A stretch of DNA of 59,755 nt, from positions 1 through 59,755 of the forward strand of contig JBBTQJ010000031.1 in NCBI GenBank assembly GCA_038065755.1, read 5' to 3'. Numbering within the stretch: the stretch's first letter is position 1; every line of letters begins with the position of its first letter. This DNA is from JBBTQJ01 sp038065755 (GTDB lineage: Bacteria; Patescibacteriota; Minisyncoccia; Minisyncoccales; Staskawiczbacteraceae). A model generated the notes under the pieces. The model did no database searches, was not told the origin of the DNA, and saw nothing but the letters and a program-made list of their open reading frames with translations. A program made the translations under genes and the position numbers. Shown here piece by piece: positions 16,804 to 26,398 of the stretch.

Positions 16804-18152
16804 GAACAGAAAAAAATATCAGGAAAGAAATTTTAAATAAAGTTAAAGAGTTTTATAAATTCAGAAAAAAGGGGGAGGAAGTTTTTGTTGCCGGGAAAAG
16901 CCGAGTAAATTATGCCGGACGGGTTTACGATGAAAAAGAAATGATAAATTTGATTGATTCATCCTTGGATTTTTGGCTTACTTCAGGAAGATATGCCAAA
17001 CAGTTTGAAAAAGAATTTGCCGGGTTTCTGGGCGTAAAATACTGTCTCTTAACCAATTCCGGCTCTTCGGCTAATCTTTTGGCAGTTTCTGCTTTGACTT
17101 CGCCCTTGCTTGGAAAAAAGCAATTGAGGTCCGGCGACGAAGTTATTACCACTGCCTGCGGTTTTCCCACTACCTTAAATCCAATTCTACAAAATAATTT
17201 AGCTCCGGTTTTTGTTGATATTGAATTAGGAAGTTATAATATAGATGTTTCTAAAATAGAAAAAGCCATTTCTAAAAAAACAAAAGCCATTTTTATCGCC
17301 CACACCTTGGGGAATCCGGCTGATTTAGATAAAATTTTAAAAATAGCAAAAAAATATAATCTATGGCTAATTGAAGACGCGTGTGACGCATTGGGTTCAA
17401 AATATAATAATAAATATATCGGTTCTTTCGGAGATATAAGCACCTTTAGTTTTTTTCCGGCTCATCATATTACAATGGGCGAGGGCGGGGCTGTTTTAAC
17501 AAACAATCTATTGCTTAAAAAAATAGTCGCTTCTTTTCGCGACTGGGGCAGAGATTGCCGGTGTGAGCCCGGCAGTGACGATACTTGTAAAAAAAGATTT
17601 TTTTGGCAAATGGGAAAACTGCCAAAAGGGTATGACCATAAATATATTTATTCCCATATTGGCTATAATTTAAAAATCACCGATATGCAGGCGGCAATCG
17701 GGCTGGCTCAGCTTCAAAAATTACTCGGATTTATTGAAATGAGAAAAAATAATTTTAATGCAATTTATAAATTTTTTTCCGCCAAAGGTGGATCCGCTTC
17801 GGGCGGGAAAAAATACGAAAAATATTTTATTCTGCCAAAAACAGAAGAAAATTCAGAGCCGTCGTGGTTTGGCTTTTCGGTTTTAATAAAAGAAACAGCT
17901 CCATTTAAAAGAAGCGAAATTGTAAACTATCTTGAAGAAAACAAAATTAGCACCCGTATGCTTTTTGGCGGAAATCTGTTAAAACAGCCGGCTTATCAAA
18001 ATGTAAAACACAGGATTGTTGGAAACTTAAAAAATACAGATTTAGTTATGGAAAACCTTTTTTGGATTGGCGTGTATCCCGGCATAACAAAAGAAAAGTT
18101 AAATTATATGACAGCCGTTTTAGGCGATTTTTTAAAAAAATATGATAGATAA
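16800..18152 (+). CDS. rfbH: CDP-4-keto-6-deoxy-D-glucose 3-dehydrase (E1)
   Basis: A PMP- and [2Fe-2S]-dependent enzyme that removes the 3-OH of CDP-4-keto-6-deoxyglucose, the committing step to 3,6-dideoxyhexoses. The aminotransferase fold has His where PLP enzymes have Lys (FFPAHHITMGEGG, H222). Cysteines C195, C253, C255 and C263 are spaced C-X57-C-X-C-X7-C, exactly the cluster pattern known for Yersinia E1. Length (450) is normal. The partner reductase E3 (RfbI/AscD) is not in this window. It overlaps the preceding HAD gene by 4 nt and the following GT2 gene by 11 nt. Confidence 0.95.
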   Translation: MRTEKNIRKEILNKVKEFYKFRKKGEEVFVAGKSRVNYAGRVYDEKEMINLIDSSLDFWLTSGRYAKQFEKEFAGFLGVKYCLLTNSGSSANLLAVSALTSPLLGKKQLRSGDEVITTACGFPTTLNPILQNNLAPVFVDIELGSYNIDVSKIEKAISKKTKAIFIAHTLGNPADLDKILKIAKKYNLWLIEDACDALGSKYNNKYIGSFGDISTFSFFPAHHITMGEGGAVLTNNLLLKKIVASFRDWGRDCRCEPGSDDTCKKRFFWQMGKLPKGYDHKYIYSHIGYNLKITDMQAAIGLAQLQKLLGFIEMRKNNFNAIYKFFSAKGGSASGGKKYEKYFILPKTEENSEPSWFGFSVLIKETAPFKRSEIVNYLEENKISTRMLFGGNLLKQPAYQNVKHRIVGNLKNTDLVMENLFWIGVYPGITKEKLNYMTAVLGDFLKKYDR

Positions 18153-19266
18153 AGAAAATAGTAAAATTTTATTGAGCGTCGCTATTTTAACTTACAACAG
18201 GGCCCAATGTTTGGAAAATCTTTTAGAAAGCGTTATGCCCCAGGCGGAAAAACTTAAAAAAGAAGTTGAAATATGCATTTCAAACAACAATTCACAAGAT
18301 AATACAGAAGAAGTTATAAATAGGTTTAAAGAAAAATACCCCGGACTTATAAATTACAATAAAAATAAAGAAAATTTGGGTTTTGACAGAAATTTTCTTT
18401 TAGCCGCAGAAATGTCAAAAGGGGATTTTGTGTGGACTTTTGGCGACGACGATTTAATGGCAGAAAACGCTTTAAACGAAATTATTGATTTTATTAAAAA
18501 AAATAGAAAAGAAGAAATAGGAATGATTTTTTCAAAAACAGAGTCTTATTTTATAAACAAAGGAACCGGGCAAAAAATAATCCATAGCGCAGGTGTGGAT
18601 AAAAATAAGCCGGAAATTTTTAAAATAGATAAAGAAGATATTATTTCAATGTCTTTTCCGGAGGTCTCTTTTATATCGTCATTAATTTTTAATAATAAAT
18701 TTCTTAAAGGGTTTTTTAAAGAAGACAGAGAAATAATTGAAAAAGCAGCCGGTAACCTTCATATTCATATGACATTAATAGTTTTAATGTTTTTAAAGTA
18801 TCCCAATATCAACGGTTTTTTTATGAATAAACGGCCATTAATCTGCCAGGAGATATATTTATACAAATCGCTTATTGAAAACAAATTTGCAGTGCATTAT
18901 AAAGAGCAAAAAGTATTAGACAGTTTTTTATTATCTTGCAAGTATATGAATGGCAGATACGATTATTTAATAATTAAAAGAGATAAAAAATTGAAGCAGG
19001 AATTTATTATAGATATGATAACAATGAGAGCTTTTAAAAGATTTGAGTATATTTCTTTTTTTGGCTGTTTAAAATTATTTTTCAAGAAAACAATATTTAT
19101 AGACGCTTTATTATTTTCTTTTATTTTTTTGATTCTTTTTTTAATTCCGCCGATAGTCTTGACCTCTTTGTATAAAATTTTATTAATAATCAAATACGGA
19201 AAAAAATGGAGATTTAAATGGAATATTGCAAGCTATATGTCTTCTTTCCCAGCTAAAGTTGTTTAA
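18142..19266 (+). CDS. Family 2 glycosyltransferase, abequosyltransferase-like
   Basis: A GT-A transferase starting SVAILTYNRAQCLENLLESV, with NNNSQDNTEE and the acidic metal site WTFGDDDL. The WxxGDDD form and the RNxxLAAE context resemble RfbV-type abequosyltransferases. A hydrophobic stretch near residues 313-350 suggests C-terminal membrane attachment. Its 11-nt overlap with rfbH supports the idea that it transfers the 3,6-dideoxyhexose made by that pathway; the donor is inferred. Confidence 0.78.
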   Translation: MIDKENSKILLSVAILTYNRAQCLENLLESVMPQAEKLKKEVEICISNNNSQDNTEEVINRFKEKYPGLINYNKNKENLGFDRNFLLAAEMSKGDFVWTFGDDDLMAENALNEIIDFIKKNRKEEIGMIFSKTESYFINKGTGQKIIHSAGVDKNKPEIFKIDKEDIISMSFPEVSFISSLIFNNKFLKGFFKEDREIIEKAAGNLHIHMTLIVLMFLKYPNINGFFMNKRPLICQEIYLYKSLIENKFAVHYKEQKVLDSFLLSCKYMNGRYDYLIIKRDKKLKQEFIIDMITMRAFKRFEYISFFGCLKLFFKKTIFIDALLFSFIFLILFLIPPIVLTSLYKILLIIKYGKKWRFKWNIASYMSSFPAKVV

Positions 19267-19296
19267 TTTTAACAGGTAAAAGATAAAAGTATTAAC

Positions 19297-20742
19297 ATGT
19301 CTTCATATCAAAAATTTACAAAAAATGTTTTTATTATAGGGGCTACTTATGTTATGGGAGCTTTATCGGGAATGATTTTGTTGCCCGTAATTACAAAGAT
19401 TTTGGGGCCAAAAGACTATGGGGTGTGGGTTCAGCTTAAAGGAACAATTAATTTAATAATTCCCTTTATTCTTTTGGGCCTACCCTCTGCCATAGTGAGG
19501 TTTCTGGCTGTTGAAAAAGACAAAAAACAGATTCGGGAAGGAGTTTATTCTGTTTTGTTTCTGGTATTTTTTATTTCTTTAATCGTTTCCCTGTTTTTGG
19601 TATTTTTTGCAGGATCTGTTGCAAGTTTTTTTCAAACAAGCCCCCTTTTGGTTAAAATTCTTTCTTTGGTTATTATTTTAGAATGCTTGAACCTGGTGAT
19701 AACAGACGCATTAGTGGCATTTCAGGAGCTTAAAAAATATTCCTTGCTTTCTATTTTTCAAACAGTGGGAGAAATATTATTGATTATCGGATTTGTTTTT
19801 TTGGGATACGGGCTATTTGGGGCGGTTTTGTCGCTTGTGTTTATACGGCTGATTGTTTTTTCTATTTTGTTTATTTATATTTTCAGAAGAATAGGAATAA
19901 AAATTCCAAATTTTTTCCCAATTAAAAAATATCTTGCTTTTAGCTTGCCAACCTTGGGGGCAATTGTTTCTTATTGGGTGATTGCCTCTTCAGACAGGTA
20001 TTTAATCAACCTGTTTATGGGAGTAATTTTTGTAGGATATTACGCGCCAGCTTATGCTATAGGCAGTATTTTAAACTTTTTTATTTATCCTCTTACCTTT
20101 GCGCTAAGCGCGGTATTGCCTAAATTGTTTGATGAAAAGAGAATAGACGAAACAAAAAACTTTTTAAAATATTCCGTAAAATATTTTTTATTGATAACTA
20201 TTCCGGCGGCATTCGGCCTGTCTGTTTTATCTCGCCAGTTGCTTTCAATTTTTTCCACCAAAGAAATTGCCGATAATGCCTATTTTGTCACTCCGTTTAT
20301 AGCATTGAGCATTTTATTGTACGGGCTTTCTAATTTTTTCGGCAACAATTTGGTTCTTGCCAAAAAAACAAAAATTTTAGGATTCATATGGGCTGTAGCC
20401 GCAGCCATAAACCTTGTGTTAAATATTGTATTTATTCCTATGTTTGGAATTTTAGCAGCGGCTATTACCACTTTTTTAGCCTATCTTGTTTCTTTCCTTT
20501 TAATCCGCCACTTTGCCCTGAAAGAATTTAAATTTGAAATCGACCGGCAGTTTATCGTAAAAAGCGTTATTGCCTCAATTATTATGGTTTTGTTTATATT
20601 GTGGTTTGATCCTATAGGGTTTTCAAAAACCATGCAGGCCATTTTAATATCGGTTGTTATTTATGGAATTTTAATATTATTATTTAAAGGAATCAATAAA
20701 AAAGAAATTTATTTTTTTATTAATTCATCTAAAAAAATATGA
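19297..20742 (+). CDS. Wzx-type polysaccharide flippase
   Basis: A 481-residue protein with about 12-14 hydrophobic segments spread over its length and the N-terminal pattern of the MATE/Wzx exporter family (FIIGATYVMGALSGMILLPV, then KILGPKDYGVW). These proteins flip undecaprenyl-linked oligosaccharide units across the membrane. It ends the first block of the locus. A second flippase domain occurs inside the large fusion at 32013-35858. Confidence 0.87.
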   Translation: MSSYQKFTKNVFIIGATYVMGALSGMILLPVITKILGPKDYGVWVQLKGTINLIIPFILLGLPSAIVRFLAVEKDKKQIREGVYSVLFLVFFISLIVSLFLVFFAGSVASFFQTSPLLVKILSLVIILECLNLVITDALVAFQELKKYSLLSIFQTVGEILLIIGFVFLGYGLFGAVLSLVFIRLIVFSILFIYIFRRIGIKIPNFFPIKKYLAFSLPTLGAIVSYWVIASSDRYLINLFMGVIFVGYYAPAYAIGSILNFFIYPLTFALSAVLPKLFDEKRIDETKNFLKYSVKYFLLITIPAAFGLSVLSRQLLSIFSTKEIADNAYFVTPFIALSILLYGLSNFFGNNLVLAKKTKILGFIWAVAAAINLVLNIVFIPMFGILAAAITTFLAYLVSFLLIRHFALKEFKFEIDRQFIVKSVIASIIMVLFILWFDPIGFSKTMQAILISVVIYGILILLFKGINKKEIYFFINSSKKI

Positions 20743-20743
20743 A

Positions 20744-20830
20744 CCCCGTTAGAAATTACGGGGCAAAAAATAATATTTTTATTAATTATGACTAAAACAA
20801 TAAATCAAAAACAAAAAATTTCTAACGGGG
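20744..20830 (+). promoter_or_regulatory. Competing hairpins around a start codon (attenuator-like)
   Basis: Ccccgttagaaatt (20744-20757) is a perfect 14-nt inverse of aatttctaacgggg (20817-20830), with the start codon at 20788 in the loop. The first segment can instead pair locally (ccccgt with acgggg, 20758-20763). Two mutually exclusive structures around a start are typical of RNA switches. No T tract follows either stem, so translational control would be more likely than termination. Confidence 0.4.
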
Positions 20831-22266
20831 TGAAATGGCTAATTTTGGTGAGCGACGCGCCTTTTTTGACGGAATTTCTGGGAAAATTCGCTCAAGAGCT
20901 GGTAAAACAGGGGGAAGATTGCTTGGTGGTTTTCAACAGTAAAATAGCTGAATACAAAAGAAAGCAGTTTTTTCCCAAAGATGCAAAGTTTATTTCCAAA
21001 GTTGACTGGTGTGTTGAAAATTATAATCCAAACCAAAAAGAATTCAGCAATTTGTCTTGGAAAGAATTGTTTCCCATTTTTGACAGGTATAAGGCGCTGA
21101 ATTTCAGCTATGAAAACTCTTTTTCAATGCTTTCTCAGGCATTTCAATTTTTTGAATTTATTTTCAAGACTGAGGCCGTAGATGTCGCGGTTTCCGAGCC
21201 CCCGGCAGATTTCTTCCATTTGATTGCCCGAAATTTTTGCAAAAAAGGCAATATTCTATACTTGGGATTTGGCAGTTCCCGTTTTAAAAACAGAATAGAT
21301 GTTTATGACCAAGAATCAACTTGCTCAAATTACGAAAAAACTTTCAAAGAATTGAAAACCGCCGATTTGTCAAAAGAAGAAAAGGATTTTGCCAAAGATT
21401 TTACAAATAATTTTATAACCCACAAGCAATTGCCTTCATATATGAAATTTATCAAAACAGATTTCAGCCAGACTGAAATTGCCGGGCACTATATTAAAAA
21501 AGCCAAGGAATCTTATTCTCTTTTGCGTAAATATTCAAAAAACAGAAAGCGTTTTAAAGATTTTGACTACGAATCGGAAACCATATTCAAAAACAGCTTT
21601 TTTTCTCCTTTTAAAATGGAAAGAAGAAAGTTTAAAATCTTATCTGACAGAAAGTTTTTTGAAAGCTACAAAAAAAGCGAGAACTTTTTTCTTTTTCCTT
21701 TGCATTATCAATCCGAGGCCTCAACTTCTGTTTATGCCACTTATTACTGCGACCAATTAAATACCATAAATAATATTGCCTTTTCCCTTCCTTTCCCATA
21801 CAAACTATATGTAAAAGAGCATCCGGCGGCTGTTGGTATGAGACAAAAAGATTATTACAAAAAGCTAAAAGAAATCCCCAATGTAGTTTTAATTTCACCT
21901 TATGAAAATGTACAAGAAATTGTTAAAGATTCTTCGGGTGTTATCACTCTGACCAGCACAGTCGGACTGGAAGCTGCGCTGTCGGGCAAGCTGGTGTATG
22001 TTTTAGGAAATGTATTTTATTCGTACCACCCTATGTGCAGAACCCCGAAAAACTTTGAAGAATTAAAAACCCAATTGGAAAACGACACGGCAAAAAGCCA
22101 AAACGAGCACGAGCAGGACGTTGCTAACTTGGAAGAAATTAATATTCGTTTTATTATTTCGTATTTTAGAAATACAATAGAGGGCTCCATTGCCGCTTCA
22201 AGTTTCGGGGAGGATATAAATAACTATGGTTTAATTTATCAGGCTTTAAAAGAAATAAAAAAATGA
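20788..22266 (+). CDS. Capsule-polysaccharide-synthesis-type transferase
   Basis: A 492-residue protein without membrane segments. The C-terminal part has the pattern of the Capsule_synth family (KpsC/KpsS-like GT-B Kdo transferases): YKLYVKEHPAAVG, then VLISPYENVQEIVKDSSGVI and TLTSTVGLEAALSGKLVYVLG. The N-terminus (ILVSDAPFLTEFLGKFAQEL) fits the acceptor half of a GT-B fold. Its donor is unknown. The cupin gene that follows overlaps by 4 nt. Confidence 0.72.
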   Translation: MTKTINQKQKISNGVKWLILVSDAPFLTEFLGKFAQELVKQGEDCLVVFNSKIAEYKRKQFFPKDAKFISKVDWCVENYNPNQKEFSNLSWKELFPIFDRYKALNFSYENSFSMLSQAFQFFEFIFKTEAVDVAVSEPPADFFHLIARNFCKKGNILYLGFGSSRFKNRIDVYDQESTCSNYEKTFKELKTADLSKEEKDFAKDFTNNFITHKQLPSYMKFIKTDFSQTEIAGHYIKKAKESYSLLRKYSKNRKRFKDFDYESETIFKNSFFSPFKMERRKFKILSDRKFFESYKKSENFFLFPLHYQSEASTSVYATYYCDQLNTINNIAFSLPFPYKLYVKEHPAAVGMRQKDYYKKLKEIPNVVLISPYENVQEIVKDSSGVITLTSTVGLEAALSGKLVYVLGNVFYSYHPMCRTPKNFEELKTQLENDTAKSQNEHEQDVANLEEINIRFIISYFRNTIEGSIAASSFGEDINNYGLIYQALKEIKK

Positions 22267-22559
22267 TTACATTAAAAAATTACATTGAATATCAAAAAGA
22301 AGCGGTGGTTAGCAAAGAAATTTTAAAAACAGAAAACGGAACAATAACTATTTTTGCTTTTGACGTCGGCCAGGGATTGAGCGAACACACAACCCCACTT
22401 AACGCTTTTGTTCAAATTATAGAAGGCCAAGCCGATATTGTCATAGACAAAGTTTTACACATTGTTGCAGAGGGGCAGGCAATTGAATTTCCGGCAAACA
22501 AACCCCATTCTTTAAAAGCAACAAAACCATTTAAAATGGTTTTAACAATGATAAAATAA
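22263..22559 (+). CDS. Small cupin protein
   Basis: A single-domain 98-residue cupin. EHTTPLNAFVQIIEGQADI corresponds to motif 1 and FPANKPHSLKA to motif 2, whose final His is kept. The usual HxH pair of motif 1 is reduced to one His (EHT), so metal binding may be weakened. Such proteins in sugar loci can be isomerases or sensors, but no function can be assigned. It overlaps the preceding gene (ATGA). Confidence 0.72.
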   Translation: MITLKNYIEYQKEAVVSKEILKTENGTITIFAFDVGQGLSEHTTPLNAFVQIIEGQADIVIDKVLHIVAEGQAIEFPANKPHSLKATKPFKMVLTMIK

Positions 22560-22634
22560 AAATTGACTGACCGGGTTTAGTATGGATTATAGAAAAGCAA
22601 TTGATGTGTTAATTAAAATATTAAACATAAAATT

Positions 22635-23582
22635 ATGGTAATACAGGAAAATCAGAAAATTTGCCCGGTTTGCCTTGAAGGGAAAGAACTTGGCTTTATC
22701 AGAGACTATAAGCTGAAAGAAGGGGATTTTTCTTTATATCAATGCAAAAAATGCCAAGCGCAGTTTTATGATCCCTTTTTAAAGATTAAAGGAAAAAACT
22801 ACCAGGAAAAAAACAGCTATGAAATAAACGAGGCCATAAAGCCGAAAATTTTTCGCAAGTATCATAAAAAATTTTTAGAAAGGAATAAAAGCTTCAAACC
22901 AGGAGCCAATGTTTTGGATTTAGGATGTGGAACAGGGGAGTTTTTAAATGAGCTGAAAAAAAGAGGGTGCAATGTTTTTGGAGCCGATTTTGACCAAAAC
23001 GCTGTTTTTTATGCTAAAAAATATTTTAACTTAAAAAATGTTTATGCCGAGCCCTTTGAAGAATTTTTCAACAGAAAAAATTTGCCGAAATTTGATTTTA
23101 TTTTTATGTTTGAAGTTTTGCAGTATATAGACAATCCAAAAGATATTGCTGAAAAAATTAAACAGGCCATGGGGAATAAGGGAAAACTTGTTTTGTCTGC
23201 GCCTTCCAGAAAAAGGGCTCTGGCCAATATGGATATTTTTGACTATCCTTCGCGCTGTCTTACAAAATGGGACAAAGGATCTATTTTAAATTTGTTTTTA
23301 AAGCAAGGATTTAAAGCGTCTTATATTACATATGTGGAACAATTAAAAATTCTTATAGGGGCCATAAACAGCAAAGCAAGATTCGGATTGGTTTCAAAAG
23401 CGATAAATATGTCAAAAAAAAATAAATCGGGAAATTTTTTAAATATAAAGCTTGTTTATTTTTTAGGCCGGGCCAAAGGATTTATCATTGCTTTTATGCC
23501 AGCTGTTATTTTATGGATTTTCGGCAAGATAACCAAAAGAGAAAACGGCATTATATATGTAGAATTTGAAAAAAAGATATGA
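22635..23582 (+). CDS. SAM-dependent methyltransferase with N-terminal zinc ribbon
   Basis: The N-terminus has a CPVC...CKKC zinc ribbon (about residues 11-42) and a class I methyltransferase core with motif I VLDLGCGTGEFL near residues 95-106, then FDFIFMFEVLQYI. This layout (zinc ribbon plus Methyltransf_11/23) is common in polysaccharide and sugar C/O-methyltransferases. A hydrophobic segment (residues about 285-305) near the C-terminus may anchor it to the membrane. It overlaps the next GT4 gene by 4 nt. Confidence 0.8.
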   Translation: MVIQENQKICPVCLEGKELGFIRDYKLKEGDFSLYQCKKCQAQFYDPFLKIKGKNYQEKNSYEINEAIKPKIFRKYHKKFLERNKSFKPGANVLDLGCGTGEFLNELKKRGCNVFGADFDQNAVFYAKKYFNLKNVYAEPFEEFFNRKNLPKFDFIFMFEVLQYIDNPKDIAEKIKQAMGNKGKLVLSAPSRKRALANMDIFDYPSRCLTKWDKGSILNLFLKQGFKASYITYVEQLKILIGAINSKARFGLVSKAINMSKKNKSGNFLNIKLVYFLGRAKGFIIAFMPAVILWIFGKITKRENGIIYVEFEKKI

Positions 23583-24745
23583 AGAAAAAAATTATTTTTT
23601 TTATACCCACCCTAAACGAAGGCGGGGGGGAAAGGGTGGTGTCGGAATTGTCTTTAAATTTGCCTGATTCCGTTGAAAGAATTATTCTTTTGTTTAAGAA
23701 CGAAGTTTTTTATCCATATAAGGGAAAATTGATTTCTTTAAATATTCCGCTTTTTAATAATGTTTTTTTTCGCATTTATTATTTTTTTGTCGCTGTTTGG
23801 CGTTTTAAAAAAATAATAAAAAAAGAAAGTCCGGATTTGGTTATAAGCTTCGGGGCGCCGGCAAACATTATTAATGTTTTGTTTAATAAAAAAGCAATAC
23901 TGAGAATTGACACCTTTTTGTCTTCTTTGCCGAGCAAAACATATAAAATATTGGCTAAAATTTTATTTAAAAAAGCGTTAAATATAATCTGCGTCTCTAA
24001 GGTGTCGGCTAAAGATTTAGCTGAAAATTTTAACGTAAAAAAAGAAAAAATTAAAGTGATTTATAATTTGATAGACACTAAAAAAATTAAAGAGCTGTCT
24101 TTAGCGCCAATTAAAGCCGATTTTGAAAAAATTTTTAATAATCCGGCAATAATTACCATAGGAAGGCTGGCAAACGGAAAAAATCATTTAAGGCTGGTTA
24201 AAATTTTTAAGGAAATAAAAAAAGACATAAAAAACGCAAAATTGGTAATTTTAGGAACAGGAAAATTAGAGCCGGAAATTAAGAAAGCCATTAAAGATTT
24301 TGGGCTTAAAGAAGACATTCATCTTTTGGGCTGGCAGAAAAACCCGTTTAATTTTTTGGCAAAAGCTAAATTATTCGTTTTGCCCTCTTCCCGCGAGGGT
24401 TTGCCTTGCTCAATTTTAGAAGCAATGGCGTGCGGGCTTCCGGTTATATCAGCAGATTGCAAGGCGGGTCCAAGAGAAATTTTAGCTCCAGACACCAGCA
24501 TTGCAGAAGAAGCAGATAATATTGAATATGCAGAATTTGGCATTTTGACCCCGGTTTTTGAAAAAGAAAATAGCCAAGACGAAAATTATTTAACAAAGAA
24601 CGAAGAAATTTTTAAAAAAGCTATTACAGAGGTTTTAATTAATAAAAATTTATCTGATAATTTGAATAAAAAATCTTTGCAAAGAGCAAACGATTTTGAT
24701 ATTATAAAAATTATTAAAGAATGGTCTTTTTTGTATGATAAATAA
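23579..24745 (+). CDS. Family 4 glycosyltransferase
   Basis: A 388-residue GT-B enzyme. The N-terminus (FIPTLNEGGGERVVSEL) has the glycine-rich acceptor loop of GT4. The C-terminus has IGRLANGKNH, VLPSSREGLPCSILEAMACG and the EX7E donor-binding pattern. It presumably extends the repeat unit on the cytoplasmic face. It is coupled by overlaps to both neighbours (4 nt upstream, 11 nt downstream). Confidence 0.9.
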   Translation: MKKKIIFFIPTLNEGGGERVVSELSLNLPDSVERIILLFKNEVFYPYKGKLISLNIPLFNNVFFRIYYFFVAVWRFKKIIKKESPDLVISFGAPANIINVLFNKKAILRIDTFLSSLPSKTYKILAKILFKKALNIICVSKVSAKDLAENFNVKKEKIKVIYNLIDTKKIKELSLAPIKADFEKIFNNPAIITIGRLANGKNHLRLVKIFKEIKKDIKNAKLVILGTGKLEPEIKKAIKDFGLKEDIHLLGWQKNPFNFLAKAKLFVLPSSREGLPCSILEAMACGLPVISADCKAGPREILAPDTSIAEEADNIEYAEFGILTPVFEKENSQDENYLTKNEEIFKKAITEVLINKNLSDNLNKKSLQRANDFDIIKIIKEWSFLYDK

Positions 24746-25499
24746 ATTAAAAAACATAATTAAAAATAATGAAAGTTTGTATGATTTGCATAAAAAGATA
24801 AGATTTTATAAAAATATCTCTTTGAGAGATATTTTTGATTTTGAAAAATTACGGCTGTTTTTAAGGGTTTACCCGTATACAATGGTTGGCTGGCAGAGAT
24901 TATCTAATGCATATGAGTTGGCAAAATTAATTGAAAAAGAAAAAACACAAGGGGCTTTTGTTGAGTGCGGGGTTTGGAAAGGAGGGTGCGCCGGCGTTAT
25001 GGCTTTTGTTGCAAAAAAAGAAGGGGCTGGGAGAAAAATATGGCTGTTTGATTCTTTTGAAGGCCTGCCAGAGCCAACAGAAGAAGATGGAAAAATGGCT
25101 CAAGATTATGCAGAAAACAAATCAAGCGGAAAATTGGAAACAATTAATAAATGCGTAGGGCTGTTAGACGAAGTTAAAAAAATATTATTTGAAATATTAA
25201 AAATAAATCAAGAAAATGTATTTATTGAAAAGGGGTGGTTCCAGGATACCTTACCTTTGGCAAAAAATAAAATTGGCAAAATTTCTATTTTGCGATTAGA
25301 TGGCGATTGGTATGAATCAACTAAATGCTGTTTAGAAAACTTATACGACAATGTTGTTGGCGGAGGATATATTATTATTGACGACTACAGTTATTGGGAG
25401 GGGGCGAAAAAAGCCTTAGATGAATTTTTTTTAAAAAGAAGCGCAAAACCCGATTTAATAAAAATAGACGAGGCCGGCATATACTTTAAAAAACCATGA
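24735..25499 (+). CDS. TylF/MycF-type O-methyltransferase
   Basis: A 254-residue class I methyltransferase of the TylF family, which methylates sugar hydroxyls in macrolides and surface glycans. Visible blocks are FVECGVWKGGCAGVMAFVA (SAM binding), IWLFDSFEGLPEP, LRLDGDWYESTKCCLE and YIIIDDYSYWEGA; the last three supply Asp metal ligands in this family. Start and stop overlap neighbouring genes by 11 and 4 nt. Confidence 0.87.
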   Translation: MINKLKNIIKNNESLYDLHKKIRFYKNISLRDIFDFEKLRLFLRVYPYTMVGWQRLSNAYELAKLIEKEKTQGAFVECGVWKGGCAGVMAFVAKKEGAGRKIWLFDSFEGLPEPTEEDGKMAQDYAENKSSGKLETINKCVGLLDEVKKILFEILKINQENVFIEKGWFQDTLPLAKNKIGKISILRLDGDWYESTKCCLENLYDNVVGGGYIIIDDYSYWEGAKKALDEFFLKRSAKPDLIKIDEAGIYFKKP

Positions 25500-26335
25500 A
25501 AAAACAGATTAATTTTAATTTTTTTTTAAAAACTATTGCATATTTGAGGTATTTGCCTGCCATTGTTTTTAAAATAAAAAATTGGCAGGAATTTTTATTA
25601 AGCTATGCCGGGCTTAAAAAAGGGGGAGGGGTTTTTGAATTTAGAAATGGTTTGAAAATAAAAACCAATGACGCCGTAAGCTCGGCCACCATTGCCGTAA
25701 TTTTTATCAAAAAAGATTACGGAGAGGTAAGAGATAGTTCTTTAATAATTGATATAGGGGCAAATATAGGCGTTTATTCGCTGTTTGCCAGCCAATCAAA
25801 AAACACAATTGTTTATGCTTTAGAGCCAATGCCCGACAATTATAATTTGCTAAAAGAAAATATTGAATTAAACAAGTTAGAAAAAGTTGTTATTCCGTTT
25901 AACCTGGCGGTAGGGGCGAAAGAAGAAAAGAGAAAGCTTTTTTTAGGGGAGTCTCCGTTTCCTTCTTTTCTTCCCATAAGCAGTTCGCCGTTTAACGCTT
26001 CATACGGCGACCAGCAAAAAGAACAATCACAAAAATACATTGAAATAAACTGCATATCCCTAAAAGATGTTTTTGATAAAAATAACATAGAAAAATGCGA
26101 TATTTTAAAAATGGACTGCGAAGGCGCAGAATATGAAATTTTGTATAATTTGCCCGATGAATATTTCAAGAAAATAAAAGAAATCAGAATGGAATACCAC
26201 AACCATTTATCAAATGAAAAAAATAACGCAGAATATTTAATTAAGTTTTTAAAGCAAAAAGGATTTATAATAAAAAAATTTAAAAAATCCTCTAACCACC
26301 AAGGTGACCTCTGGCTGAAGCGACAGGAAATATAA
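25496..26335 (+). CDS. FkbM family methyltransferase
   Basis: A 279-residue FkbM-type O-methyltransferase: IIDIGANIGVYSLFASQ is the SAM-binding loop, YALEPMPDNYNLLKENI follows and DILKMDCEGAEYEIL is the family signature. It probably methylates a sugar hydroxyl in the polymer. It closes the second block of the locus; a terminator lies 20 bp downstream. Confidence 0.88.
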   Translation: MKKQINFNFFLKTIAYLRYLPAIVFKIKNWQEFLLSYAGLKKGGGVFEFRNGLKIKTNDAVSSATIAVIFIKKDYGEVRDSSLIIDIGANIGVYSLFASQSKNTIVYALEPMPDNYNLLKENIELNKLEKVVIPFNLAVGAKEEKRKLFLGESPFPSFLPISSSPFNASYGDQQKEQSQKYIEINCISLKDVFDKNNIEKCDILKMDCEGAEYEILYNLPDEYFKKIKEIRMEYHNHLSNEKNNAEYLIKFLKQKGFIIKKFKKSSNHQGDLWLKRQEI

Positions 26336-26354
26336 ATTTTTTTAAAAAAATTAT

Positions 26355-26393
26355 AAAAAACAGCAGAAAAGATGCTGCTGTTTTATTTTTTTA
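26355..26393 (+). terminator. Intrinsic terminator
   Basis: Aacagcag (26359-26366) pairs with ctgctgtt (26375-26382) around an 8-nt loop, and ttattttttt follows. It ends the transcript of the FkbM gene, immediately ahead of a new promoter. Confidence 0.85.
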
Positions 26394-26398
26394 TAATC

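Noticed and set aside
22582..22641. 19-codon frame before the zinc-ribbon methyltransferase
   Set aside because: Too short, no recognisable similarity, and it overlaps the real start; no evidence of translation.
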